Assembly (NCBI GenBank): GCA_021740645.1
Contig: JAIOZL010000004.1
Location: forward strand, 186,001-250,000
DNA length: 64,000 bases
Source: Bacteroidales bacterium
GTDB taxonomy: Bacteria; Bacteroidota; Bacteroidia; Bacteroidales; JAADJA01
Direction: 5' to 3'
Positions within the stretch are counted from its first letter, which is position 1. The number at the start of each line of letters is the position of its first letter. This document shows, in pieces, positions 53,855 to 61,691 of this stretch. The notes beneath the pieces were generated by a model, which ran no database searches, was not told the origin of the DNA, and saw only the letters and a list, made by a program, of their open reading frames with translations. The position numbers and the translations under genes are program-made.

Positions 53855-55648
53855 ATGAAAAACAATATTTACTATTTAATAGCAGCAGTGGGAATGTTTG
53901 TAATACTAACTGCTGGAACCAATTTTTCTGGAGGATCACCAGGAGGAAAAACAGGCAGTCCGGGTGATGGAGGAAACACATGTACCGATTGTCATGCAGG
54001 TACGGCCACCAGTCAGTCAGGATGGATCACATCAACCATTCCGGCCGAAGGATATACTCCGGGGGAAACATATACCATTACAGCAACGGGTGTACACAGT
54101 GGAGTTGTTAAGTTTGGATTTGAACTTACAGCTGAGGATATGTCGAATAACAAAACAGGCAGCCTCATCGTAACCAACCCTACAGAAATGCAACTGGCGA
54201 ACAGCAATAATTCCATAACCCATAAAAGTGCAGGCACTACGCCCTCTGGAAACTCCAAATCATGGTCATTTGATTGGACTGCCCCATCACAAGGTACCGG
54301 GAATGTAACTTTTTATGGAGCTTTTAATGCAGCCAACGGAAATGGGAACAATACAGGGGATATAATCTACAAATCTTCACTTTCAGTTCTTGAAAATGAA
54401 GGTTCGGCAACGGGTTTAACAATTTCTCTTAGCGGAATGACCCCACATGTTGGCCAGTTTTTTGAAGCCCGATTAATTGACAAAGCCACACAGATGGAAG
54501 TAGAGCGAATGGCCCTCAATGAAATACTAAATGCCGATTTTGATATTGTATTTTCGAATGTTACAGAAGGGAAAAGCTATTGGGTAGATTTTTATGCAGA
54601 TCATAATAACAATGAATATTATGATGGGATTCCAACAGACCATGCATGGAGATTGACAGTAAATAATATTCTGGACGGGACTCAAATAAATTTTGTTCAT
54701 AACACAAATTTTTCAGAAATATATTGGAAACACATGTATGAACTTGAATTTAATGGTATGACACCTCACATTGGACAAAAATTAGAGGTACGTTTGATAG
54801 AGCAAAATACGATGATGGAAGCAGGGAGGTCAACCCTGAATACAATTGACACGGACGAATTTTCTATATTTTTACCCTACCTGGTAAGCGGTACGAACTA
54901 TTTCGTTGACTTTTATGCCGACTTAAACGGTAACGGGATATATGACGCTCCTCCTACAGACCATGCATGGAGAATTGAATTGATAGATGTAGAAGGAGAT
55001 GAGGATGACAATTTTGATCATAATACAAACTTTACCGATATCGGATGGAATTATCGCTTTACTTTAAATGCATCTTCTATGAATCCTCACCAAGGACAGT
55101 TATTCGAATTGAGATTGGTTAACCAGCAAACATTCCAGGAAGCTGGAAGGCTAAGTCTGGATAGTGTAGTTGTGGCCGATTTTTCAGCACTGGCAGTAGG
55201 TTTAGAGATCGGGGAGGATTATTATATTGATTTTTATGCAGACCACAATGGAAATGGTACATATAATGCACCTCCAGCTGATCATGCCTGGCGTCTTGAA
55301 CTGAATGGTGTTGAGGGTGACAGTGAACTTGATTTTTCTCACAATACCAATTTTACTGATATCGAATGGCCATTAACAGGCATATTTGATTTGGCAAATG
55401 AGATTGATCTTAATGTTTATCCAAATCCTGCTAGTGATTGGGTTTACCTAAAATCAAATGACCAAATTGTTACGTTTAAAGAGATAATATTAATTCATCC
55501 AAACGGACAATTAGTCAGGAGTTATTCTTTTGATAATAGCAGCGAAATAGTAAGGTTAAATATGGAGAATATTGAAAACGGTATATATTATCTCGTAATT
55601 CAATTAGACAATAATAAAATAGTGACAAGATCAATTATCAAAAATTAA
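53855..55648 (+). CDS. T9SS-exported haem-motif protein (choice-of-anchor V) with tandem repeats
   Basis: 597 residues with an N-terminal leader. A haem-binding motif CTDCH (Cys43, Cys46, His47) opens a choice-of-anchor V (Reeler-like) domain to about residue 185. Three tandem units of about 105 residues follow (54418-55375), each with MTPHxGQ at its start and a DxNxNGxY calcium-like loop before DHAWRLE and HNTNFTDIxW. The last 75 residues (LNVYPNPASDWVYLKS) are a T9SS sorting domain. This gives a surface protein with one covalent haem in front of an adhesive stalk. It sits inside the second module, between OB-fold and YceI genes. Confidence 0.8.
   Translation: MKNNIYYLIAAVGMFVILTAGTNFSGGSPGGKTGSPGDGGNTCTDCHAGTATSQSGWITSTIPAEGYTPGETYTITATGVHSGVVKFGFELTAEDMSNNKTGSLIVTNPTEMQLANSNNSITHKSAGTTPSGNSKSWSFDWTAPSQGTGNVTFYGAFNAANGNGNNTGDIIYKSSLSVLENEGSATGLTISLSGMTPHVGQFFEARLIDKATQMEVERMALNEILNADFDIVFSNVTEGKSYWVDFYADHNNNEYYDGIPTDHAWRLTVNNILDGTQINFVHNTNFSEIYWKHMYELEFNGMTPHIGQKLEVRLIEQNTMMEAGRSTLNTIDTDEFSIFLPYLVSGTNYFVDFYADLNGNGIYDAPPTDHAWRIELIDVEGDEDDNFDHNTNFTDIGWNYRFTLNASSMNPHQGQLFELRLVNQQTFQEAGRLSLDSVVVADFSALAVGLEIGEDYYIDFYADHNGNGTYNAPPADHAWRLELNGVEGDSELDFSHNTNFTDIEWPLTGIFDLANEIDLNVYPNPASDWVYLKSNDQIVTFKEIILIHPNGQLVRSYSFDNSSEIVRLNMENIENGIYYLVIQLDNNKIVTRSIIKN
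54418..55375 (+). repeat. three in-frame repeats of about 315 bases
   Basis: At protein level the units start at about 54418, 54736 and 55060. Each contains the same landmarks (GMTPHxGQ or SMNPHQGQ, RLxxxxTxxEAGR, VDFYADxNxNGxY, TDHAWRL, HNTNF). They are diverged at the base level, so recent recombination between them is unlikely. Confidence 0.7.
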
Positions 55649-55652
55649 ATTT

Positions 55653-55689
55653 CAGGCTCAGGGGAATCCAATGGCTTCCCCTGAGCCTG
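55653..55689 (+). terminator. 14-base perfect hairpin between the haem-motif and YceI genes
   Basis: CAGGCTCAGGGGAA (55653-55666) and TTCCCCTGAGCCTG (55676-55689) enclose a 9-base loop. It starts 5 bases after the T9SS gene and ends 24 bases before the YceI ATG at 55713. It is the strongest hairpin in the window but has only a weak T tract (TGTCATT). It is an internal terminator or an mRNA-stability element that should set lower expression for the YceI-DUF2892-DoxX part. Confidence 0.65.
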
Positions 55690-55712
55690 TCATTAACTTA
55701 ATCATACTTAAA

Positions 55713-56264
55713 ATGAAGACAATTGTAGTATTACTGGGAATAATGATTTTAGGGTCGTCAGTTATCGCACAGAAATTCATAACTAAAAATGGGCATATTA
55801 AATTTTATTCCGAAACCCCTATAGAAACCATTGAAGCTCATAACCGGCAGGTGAATACTGCACTGGATAGTGAGACAGGAGATTTCGTTTTCAAAGTCCT
55901 GATGAAATCTTTCGAATTTGAAAAAGCATTAATGCAAGAGCATTTTAATGAGAATTATGTAGAGTCAGATACATACCCCAATGCAATGTTCAAAGGGAAA
56001 GTTAAAAATTTAGATGAAATTAATTTTTCGGTTACAGGTGAATACGAAGCAGCAGTTGAGGGTGAATTGACCATTCACGGGGTCACCCAAAAAATTTCAG
56101 CGAATGGTTTATTCACAATAGCTGAAGGAATGGTGAAAGGCGAGTCTACATTTATTATAAGACCAGAAGATTATAAAATTAGTATTCCTAAAACGGTTAT
56201 CAACAACATTGCAGAAGAAATTCAGGTTACCGTAGTAGTTGACCTGAAAGAATACAAGAAATAA
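55713..56264 (+). CDS. YceI family periplasmic protein (copy 2)
   Basis: 183 residues from ATG 55713; the longer frame from 55671 would start inside the hairpin. Signal peptide ends SSVIAQ. The body matches copy 1 (12175-12726) at about 70 percent, with KNGHIKFYSETPIETIEAHN, HFNENYVESDTYPNAMFKG and GELTIHGVTQKI. YceI proteins are lipocalin-like barrels that carry isoprenoid or quinone-like molecules. Placed in the LytTR-linked module, downstream of the 14-base hairpin and 61 bases before DUF2892. Confidence 0.9.
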   Translation: MKTIVVLLGIMILGSSVIAQKFITKNGHIKFYSETPIETIEAHNRQVNTALDSETGDFVFKVLMKSFEFEKALMQEHFNENYVESDTYPNAMFKGKVKNLDEINFSVTGEYEAAVEGELTIHGVTQKISANGLFTIAEGMVKGESTFIIRPEDYKISIPKTVINNIAEEIQVTVVVDLKEYKK

Positions 56265-56325
56265 TAAGGCATTGAACGTTCTAAAAATCCCTTAGTTTTA
56301 GTAAAATATTTAAAACAAGAATACT

Positions 56326-56538
56326 ATGAAAACAAACATGGGATCTGCAGACGGGATCATTCGGATTTTATTAGGAGTAATTATTGCGGTGCTATATTTT
56401 ACCACCAACAACTTAACTGGTGTAATAGGAACAATCTTAGTAATAATAGGAGTCGTGTTCCTTCTTACAAGTCTGGTAAGTTTTTGCCCGCTATATTTAC
56501 CACTTGGCCTTTGTACGAAGAAAAAAATAACAAAATGA
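56326..56538 (+). CDS. DUF2892 small membrane protein (copy 2)
   Basis: 70 residues; MKTNMGSADGIIRILLG opens the DUF2892 domain, with two helices and a SFCPLYLPLGL ending as in copy 1 (11912-12115). Its TGA stop overlaps the ATG of doxX (ATGA at 56535-56538), a typical coupled pair. The overlap shows where doxX originally began. Confidence 0.82.
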   Translation: MKTNMGSADGIIRILLGVIIAVLYFTTNNLTGVIGTILVIIGVVFLLTSLVSFCPLYLPLGLCTKKKITK

Positions 56539-56904
56539 AAATCGTTTTCTGGATTGCCCCAAATTCTTCTTGCAGTTATTTTCCTGCTTACAGGTGGTAT
56601 GAAATTATTTACGCCTTTTATGGGTTTAGCCGAAAATATGGTATGGGTTGAGGACTTTACGGCATTTCAGATTAAAGCGATTGGACTGCTCGAGGTTTTG
56701 GGTGCATTGGGATTATTAATTCCTTTTCTATTAAAAAAGTACAGATTATTTATTCCATTGTCTGCCCTTGGCCTGGCTTTTACCATGGTAGGTGCAGCAA
56801 TTGTACATATCGGAAGAGGCGAGCCTTTAGTGCCGAATATTGTACTTTTTATACTGGCAGTCTTTGTCTTTATAACACGCAGGGCTTATTTAAGCAAAGC
56901 CTGA
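56535..56904 (+). CDS. DoxX family membrane protein (copy 2), probable 1-base frameshift
   Basis: The start overlaps the DUF2892 stop (ATGA). Codons 1-8 read MKIVFWIA as in copy 1, but the next bases are CCCC (56557-56560) where an in-frame reading needs CCC; the frame then shifts. After the shift the sequence matches copy 1 (QILLAVIFLLTGGMKLFTPF...) to the stop. A TTG at 56554 would start a 116-residue protein in the correct frame but would lose the leader part of helix 1. So this is a recent frameshift, slippage, or a base-call error in a C run. Confidence 0.75.
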
Positions 56905-57025
56905 GTAAGCAGAAATTTTCAGGAAAAAACAGGACGAAAACTCTAGAACATTGTTATGGTGTTTTTTTCTTCAGTTAAAGCAGATAAAATAATGCAAGCT
57001 ATTCCTGAATCAATGTTGGTCTTAA

Positions 57026-57601
57026 CTAATTTTTTCTTACCAGTACCTTATTCAACAATAATGTTTCCTTTGCCAGGTCTTCAGTAATTCCATAAACCGA
57101 AATAGTGGCTCCGGCAATGGCATCTATTTCTTTTCCAACTCGCAGGGGTTTTGTCCCATTAAACCCATTAAATTGTTTTAACCAGCCATTAGCTGAGATT
57201 TCCTGTCCATGTGTAGCCTGGTAGTTAAATACTTTAACCGATACCACAGCAGCTTGTTGATCAAATAAAATGAAGTAGTCGAAATATTCGGATGTATAAT
57301 CTTTAATAGCATCATCGGAAGGGGAACATCCACCAGTCCGGCAACTGTTAACACGCCCAATATAAATAAATTTATTTTGGCTTACATTATTCTGATCAAA
57401 CACTTCAAAAAACTTCCCGCTAATTGTTTCCAGCGGATTCATTGATTTTGGGATCACCAATAGCTTCAAATTATATTCTTCGATTCTCCATATCTTCTTA
57501 ATTTCCTTTTGAATGCTTTTGTGCTTATACTCAACATCCGGTTGAAAGGAGAAACCTAAAAACCCTGAACCAATAAAACAAAATATTATCACCCTAAGCA
57601 T
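57026..57601 (-). CDS. exported FMN-binding domain protein
   Basis: 191 residues with a signal peptide (about 1-20). The C-terminal FMN_bind domain ends with D160-A-I-A-G-A-T166-I-S168, the DxxxGATxS motif in which the Thr receives FMN covalently, as in RnfG/NqrC-type proteins. The segment SCRTGGC (Cys87, Cys92) is an extra CX4C not typical of the family, possibly a disulfide or metal site. It is probably a periplasmic flavin electron carrier. It is 11 bases after the porin gene on the same strand, convergent with doxX. Confidence 0.78.
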   Translation of the reverse strand: MLRVIIFCFIGSGFLGFSFQPDVEYKHKSIQKEIKKIWRIEEYNLKLLVIPKSMNPLETISGKFFEVFDQNNVSQNKFIYIGRVNSCRTGGCSPSDDAIKDYTSEYFDYFILFDQQAAVVSVKVFNYQATHGQEISANGWLKQFNGFNGTKPLRVGKEIDAIAGATISVYGITEDLAKETLLLNKVLVRKN

Positions 57602-57612
57602 ACTTCATCTTT

Positions 57613-58821
57613 TTAAAACATTACCCCAAATCCGGCATTAAAAACTTTCTTCGCTTTATCATCTGCTGCTGATTTCACAAACTGGATATCTGCCTTAAAA
57701 ACCGCTCCCCTGCTCAGCCGCAAATTCAAGCCTGAGGTAATTATGGTGTTGTCATAGGCCTTGTTTGCTTCGAAACCTTCTTCCATTGATTTGTGCATAT
57801 TATAAGCTTCAAATCGCACAAAAGGAATAAGCTCCATTGTACAATTCTTTGATAATCTTAGCACATTATATCCTGCTTCCAGATAATATCCGGTCATCCC
57901 CTTACCCAGGTCATTAGGGCCTTCTTCAGTGGCCGTAAAAACATTATACTGCTCCGTATTTGAAATTGAAGTCAGGTAATACTGTCCGCGCAATTCAAGG
58001 CCTTTAAAAGCAAAACGGGCATCAACACCTACCATAGCTATTCCAACTGTGGAAGAATCGGCTTTGCTAATAGAAGGGGTATCATTCTTATCTAGACCCT
58101 GATATGCTGTACTTTGGGTATTCCCAAAATAACCAGACAATCCAAGATTTAGCCTTCCTATGCCGTAATATTCAATTTTACCAGCGATGTTAGGGCTACT
58201 TATAAAAGATTGTGCTCCTTTTTGTCTTCCCTTCCGGAATCCATTTTTTCCACTTAAATGGGCAGTCCCATCATAACCATTAAATCCGTTCACCATAAAC
58301 ACCTGGTATTTGATTTTTGCCGGGAAAACATTTCCAACCAATCCTATTCCTACCTCCCTCCAGGTGGTTGGTGTAATATAATTATCTACCCACGGTCTTT
58401 CCACTCCAAAGAATGTTGTGGGTTCATGGTATTCATTTATGATTCCCATCGGGATCAGGACCAAACCAGCCCGAAAGTTCATCCAATGGTTGATTTTGTA
58501 TTGCAAGAACGCCTGTTCCATATATACTTCAGATACATGTTCGAACTCAATTTCAGATACAAATTTCACCCTCTCGTTAAAACTGTAACCCAACAGCAGA
58601 ACGACCCGATGCACATCCAGGGTTCCGTTTTGCATTAACTCCCCTGAAAGTGGTTGATTATAATGAACCTCCCCATAACCACCTAAGACCAACTTATTAT
58701 TATCTTTTAATAATCTTTCTGCACTGTTTTCATAAATTGCACCTGTAGAGTCAACTGACTGGGAAAATAAAACTCCCAATGTCCCAAGCATCATCCCCAT
58801 CAATAAATACTTTATTTTCAT
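57613..58821 (-). CDS. porin, OprO/OprP-like
   Basis: 402 residues with a signal peptide (ending LFSQS). A 16-strand type porin: LVLGGYGEVHYNQPL, SFNERVKFVSEIEFEH, FRAGLVLIPMGIINEYHEP and a C-terminal NAGFGVMF strand. It resembles phosphate-selective-type porins (OprO/OprP), but substrate specificity cannot be assigned. It probably shares a transcript with the FMN-binding protein; a promoter box TAGTTTTGC lies 25 bases upstream. Confidence 0.75.
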   Translation of the reverse strand: MKIKYLLMGMMLGTLGVLFSQSVDSTGAIYENSAERLLKDNNKLVLGGYGEVHYNQPLSGELMQNGTLDVHRVVLLLGYSFNERVKFVSEIEFEHVSEVYMEQAFLQYKINHWMNFRAGLVLIPMGIINEYHEPTTFFGVERPWVDNYITPTTWREVGIGLVGNVFPAKIKYQVFMVNGFNGYDGTAHLSGKNGFRKGRQKGAQSFISSPNIAGKIEYYGIGRLNLGLSGYFGNTQSTAYQGLDKNDTPSISKADSSTVGIAMVGVDARFAFKGLELRGQYYLTSISNTEQYNVFTATEEGPNDLGKGMTGYYLEAGYNVLRLSKNCTMELIPFVRFEAYNMHKSMEEGFEANKAYDNTIITSGLNLRLSRGAVFKADIQFVKSAADDKAKKVFNAGFGVMF

Positions 58822-58845
58822 GATGTTTTAATTAATATTTCAATT

Positions 58846-58854
58846 GCAAAACTA
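58846..58854 (-). promoter_or_regulatory. TAnnTTTGC promoter box of the porin-FMN operon
   Basis: The minus strand reads TAGTTTTGC, a full match, 25 bases before the ATG at 58821, just downstream of the terminator of the LuxR gene. Confidence 0.6.
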
Positions 58855-58874
58855 CACGGAAGCTATTTGAAATG

Positions 58875-58896
58875 AAATCCCAAGATGTTGGGATTT
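58875..58896 (-). terminator. terminator of the hemerythrin-LuxR operon
   Basis: AAATCCCAA and TTGGGATTT form a 9-base stem with a GATG loop, two bases from the LuxR stop; T-rich sequence is present on both sides. Confidence 0.7.
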
Positions 58897-58897
58897 T

Positions 58898-59500
58898 TTA
58901 AATAAGGTTTTCAATATTGATTGTATCCGTATCAATAATTTTATTAAGAATGGCATAAACCGTCAATCCTGATATAGATTTAATTCCCAATTTTTCAGTA
59001 ATATTTTTGCGATGGCTGATTACAGTATGTGAGCTGATAAAAAGTTGATCTGCAATCTCCTTATTCGAATAACCCAGGGCTACTAATTTTAAAACATCTT
59101 TTTCACGTGAGGTTAATTCACTATTCGTGTCCTGGCCTTCTGCATGGTGATCTGGTATTTTGATCAATTCCTGAACTAACTGCTGGATATCTGAAGAAGA
59201 GGTATTCATAGGGAAAGTAAAATCAGGCCCACAGTTTAATTCTGAATTAAAGCCGTCATCAGTAATCAACACCCATTTTACCAGCTTATCTTTTTTAAGT
59301 TTTCTAATCCATTTCGTTTCATCTTTATCCAAAAAAGGGGTGAAAAGAATAAGAAGGGATTGTTCGATTTTTGCATAAGTATGTAAACCGTCTAATTGGG
59401 GAAGCATAATTATCTCCACATTAAAATAGGTACGCAAAATGGCATTTAATCCCTTACGTACTATCTCGGAAGGATGTATGATTAAAATAGCCTTATGCAT
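58898..59500 (-). CDS. LuxR-type regulator with degenerate receiver
   Basis: 200 residues. The C-terminal 65 residues are a clear LuxR/NarL helix-turn-helix (LTSREKDVLKLVALGYSNKEIADQLFISSHTVISHRKNI, spread over 129-168). The N-terminal 120 residues fold like a receiver but lack the acidic pair (IIHPSE at 7-12) and the phospho-acceptor Asp (Thr54 in LFTPF). It is therefore probably regulated without phosphorylation. Directly after the hemerythrin gene without any gap, so the two probably act together in nitrosative or redox stress. Confidence 0.82.
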   Translation of the reverse strand: MHKAILIIHPSEIVRKGLNAILRTYFNVEIIMLPQLDGLHTYAKIEQSLLILFTPFLDKDETKWIRKLKKDKLVKWVLITDDGFNSELNCGPDFTFPMNTSSSDIQQLVQELIKIPDHHAEGQDTNSELTSREKDVLKLVALGYSNKEIADQLFISSHTVISHRKNITEKLGIKSISGLTVYAILNKIIDTDTINIENLI

Positions 59501-60187
59501 CTATTTTGTCTTTTTAATTTTCTCGATTTGTGGAACCAGGATCTTATCTTCTATTCTTGCATGATCAATGATATCCTTCTCAAATTGAAAAAGAGATGAA
59601 AGAAATTCGTTGAAATCATTGTCGTCGTAGGCCGGCTCAAGGTATTTAAGTAAAAGATTTTTTAAATCACTAAGCTTCACTTCAACATTAGTATGTTCTT
59701 TCTCAAAGGAAATCGTAAACATTAAATCATCACCTTCATCCCGCTTATTTAATAACTTTAAAACATAGGGAAATACATTCTCTTCCTCATCTTTAATATG
59801 AAGCAAAAATTCCTTTTTATACTTATCATAAAAAGTGATGATCATCTTCAAATCCTTACTTGAATTATTTTCGATGAATTTATTGAGATGAGCTTCGATT
59901 TTCGGCAAAAAATAGTCAATATAATACTCATGGGTCCTTTGCAGGTAGTCCACAATTAATTTGGGGGAAAAAGATAACAATTCTTCTTCGGGAAAATGAA
60001 CCGGGTTGTGGTATGTATTTACAACGGCGAGAAAAAACTCTTTATTGATATTTTTTTCTGCACAAGCATCAGTTACAGTTTTATCCTTAAATCCCGGCCT
60101 GATTCCAAAACGATTAAAAACTGGCAGGAGGTTGTGGTTCTTATTCACAAGGTCGAATAGCTTGTCATTACTTTTGAATGGTTCCAT
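59501..60187 (-). CDS. RIC-like hemerythrin domain protein (ScdA/YtfE type)
   Basis: 228 residues. The N-terminal part has the ScdA-N feature LPVFNRFGIRPGFKDKTVTDACAEKNI; the rest is a four-helix hemerythrin with candidate di-iron ligands His86 and His100, HIKDEEENVFPYV, FEKEHTN and DHARIEDKILVP. Such proteins repair iron-sulfur clusters after NO or oxygen damage. The stop touches the ATG of the LuxR gene (positions 59501/59500), which is strong operon evidence. No clear promoter box was seen; 60188-60280 is empty. Confidence 0.82.
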   Translation of the reverse strand: MEPFKSNDKLFDLVNKNHNLLPVFNRFGIRPGFKDKTVTDACAEKNINKEFFLAVVNTYHNPVHFPEEELLSFSPKLIVDYLQRTHEYYIDYFLPKIEAHLNKFIENNSSKDLKMIITFYDKYKKEFLLHIKDEEENVFPYVLKLLNKRDEGDDLMFTISFEKEHTNVEVKLSDLKNLLLKYLEPAYDDNDFNEFLSSLFQFEKDIIDHARIEDKILVPQIEKIKKTK

Positions 60188-60280
60188 AATCTTTTAATTA
60201 CCTCTAAAGCAAACAAAAGGATAAAATAAAAGTTTGTAGCACAAAAAGAATAGGGTTATAAAAATGGGATTGATTTTCCT

Positions 60281-61183
60281 TTACTCCTTAAAAGTGTTAG
60301 GCTTTTTTATCGTAAAAACCCGTGAAATATTAAATCCAAAATAAATATCGCCATTACTCCATTTACCGGTAGATTCAGTCAAATATCCTGAATCAAAAAA
60401 GGCCTGGGCATTCGAAAAGTGAAGTTGGAAAACATGGCCACCTGTTTCAATATCAAAACCAAAGGAAAGCGGCTGCTGAAATTCATACGATATCTGGCTG
60501 GAGGGAGTGTAATAATACTCCGCGTTAACCGACATACGTTTGGTAAGCTTAACCCGGCCACCGATTCCCATAGCAAAAATATCATTTGCATCAGAGGTCG
60601 TGGGCACCAGGTTTTTATGCATATAGGTGGGCATAAGCTGAAACGATACGGCACTACTAAATTTCCGGGCAATCAGAAGTTTGTGGGTATAAATCAAACG
60701 TGAACTAAAATAATTTTCCCGCTCTTCCACTCCCATGTCTTCCCACTTCAGGGAATTTAAGGTTGCCCCTGCATAATAGGAAAGGGTCACCGGCATTATC
60801 TTTACCCCGGCACTTTGCATTAGTGCTTTATACTTTACAAAACCATCATAAGTCTTTTGGTAAGAGCTTCTTCCGACGCCAATACTCAGTCGGGGAGTAA
60901 TTCCATACTCTAACCCCAGCCTTATAGTAGCCTGATCGAGGCCAAACAATTCATAAAGGCCGGTATTCAGCCTTCCAAAACGGTGCTGGATCAAAAATAA
61001 TAACACCCCCTCAGCAGGTTGTTCCACTGAATGGGAATTGATCACTTTGGAGGTTTTAAAAGTAGCGTATGTATATACGGTTGTTTCTTCGTCGGTTTCA
61101 AGTAAATTCATCAGGTCATCCTGTGTACTGGCCACAAACGCAAAATTGAAAACTAATGCAGTTATTAATAGTAATTTTTTCAT
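60281..61183 (-). CDS. DUF5777 family beta-barrel protein
   Basis: 300 residues with a signal peptide (ending VASTQ). Barrel-like strands with GVLLFLIQHRFGRLNTGLYELFGLDQATIRLGLEYGIT and the C-terminal GGHVFQLHFSNAQAFFDSGY match the DUF5777 outer-membrane family as I recall it. Members are often found beside c-type cytochromes and YceI, as here. It may form a channel or cytochrome partner in the outer membrane. It lies 11 bases after the monohaem cytochrome gene. Confidence 0.78.
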   Translation of the reverse strand: MKKLLLITALVFNFAFVASTQDDLMNLLETDEETTVYTYATFKTSKVINSHSVEQPAEGVLLFLIQHRFGRLNTGLYELFGLDQATIRLGLEYGITPRLSIGVGRSSYQKTYDGFVKYKALMQSAGVKIMPVTLSYYAGATLNSLKWEDMGVEERENYFSSRLIYTHKLLIARKFSSAVSFQLMPTYMHKNLVPTTSDANDIFAMGIGGRVKLTKRMSVNAEYYYTPSSQISYEFQQPLSFGFDIETGGHVFQLHFSNAQAFFDSGYLTESTGKWSNGDIYFGFNISRVFTIKKPNTFKE

Positions 61184-61194
61184 ACCTTCCTGTT

Positions 61195-61578
61195 TTAATT
61201 ATTAAGGGCCCCGTTATCTATCCAGATTTTAATCTTTTTCAGATTACACTCATTTAGCTGGGGTAAATTTTTTGGCATTGGCGAAAACCCATTTTCATGG
61301 TTAATTGCTCCCCAAAACCGTCCGTTATCCACAACCGTCTTTAAGTCATTGTAATTATCCACTTTAATATTTGCCTGCGGGAAATCCCCTCCGTGGCAGG
61401 AAGTGCAATTTTCAGCAAGAATGATGGAAATAGTACCTGAATAAGTCACATTGGTGGTATCACAATCGCCTGCATCAGGGTATAGCTCTTCTTCATTATC
61501 GTAATAACACGACTGAAATATGACTATTAAAGCCAATATTGCGAGTGAATTTAAAAGTAATTTTCTGTTTAGTCTCAT
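61195..61578 (-). CDS. monohaem c-type cytochrome lipoprotein
   Basis: 127 residues. The leader ends in a probable lipobox (VIFQSC). One haem motif CTSCH (in ENCTSCHGG) opens a domain of about 85 residues ending in PMPKNLPQLNECNLKKIKIWIDNGALNN, where the Met in PMPK is the likely sixth ligand. The same domain occurs in tandem in the next gene (61692-62999). It is 11 bases before the DUF5777 gene. Confidence 0.85.
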   Translation of the reverse strand: MRLNRKLLLNSLAILALIVIFQSCYYDNEEELYPDAGDCDTTNVTYSGTISIILAENCTSCHGGDFPQANIKVDNYNDLKTVVDNGRFWGAINHENGFSPMPKNLPQLNECNLKKIKIWIDNGALNN

Positions 61579-61691
61579 ATTGTATTCAGTTTTTTCAGGC
61601 TGTCAACACCCCATCTGTAAATATGTAAGATTATCTTAAATTTAACCTTTTAGAATTTTATCAAATTTACAAAATCATTTTAACTAATGCA

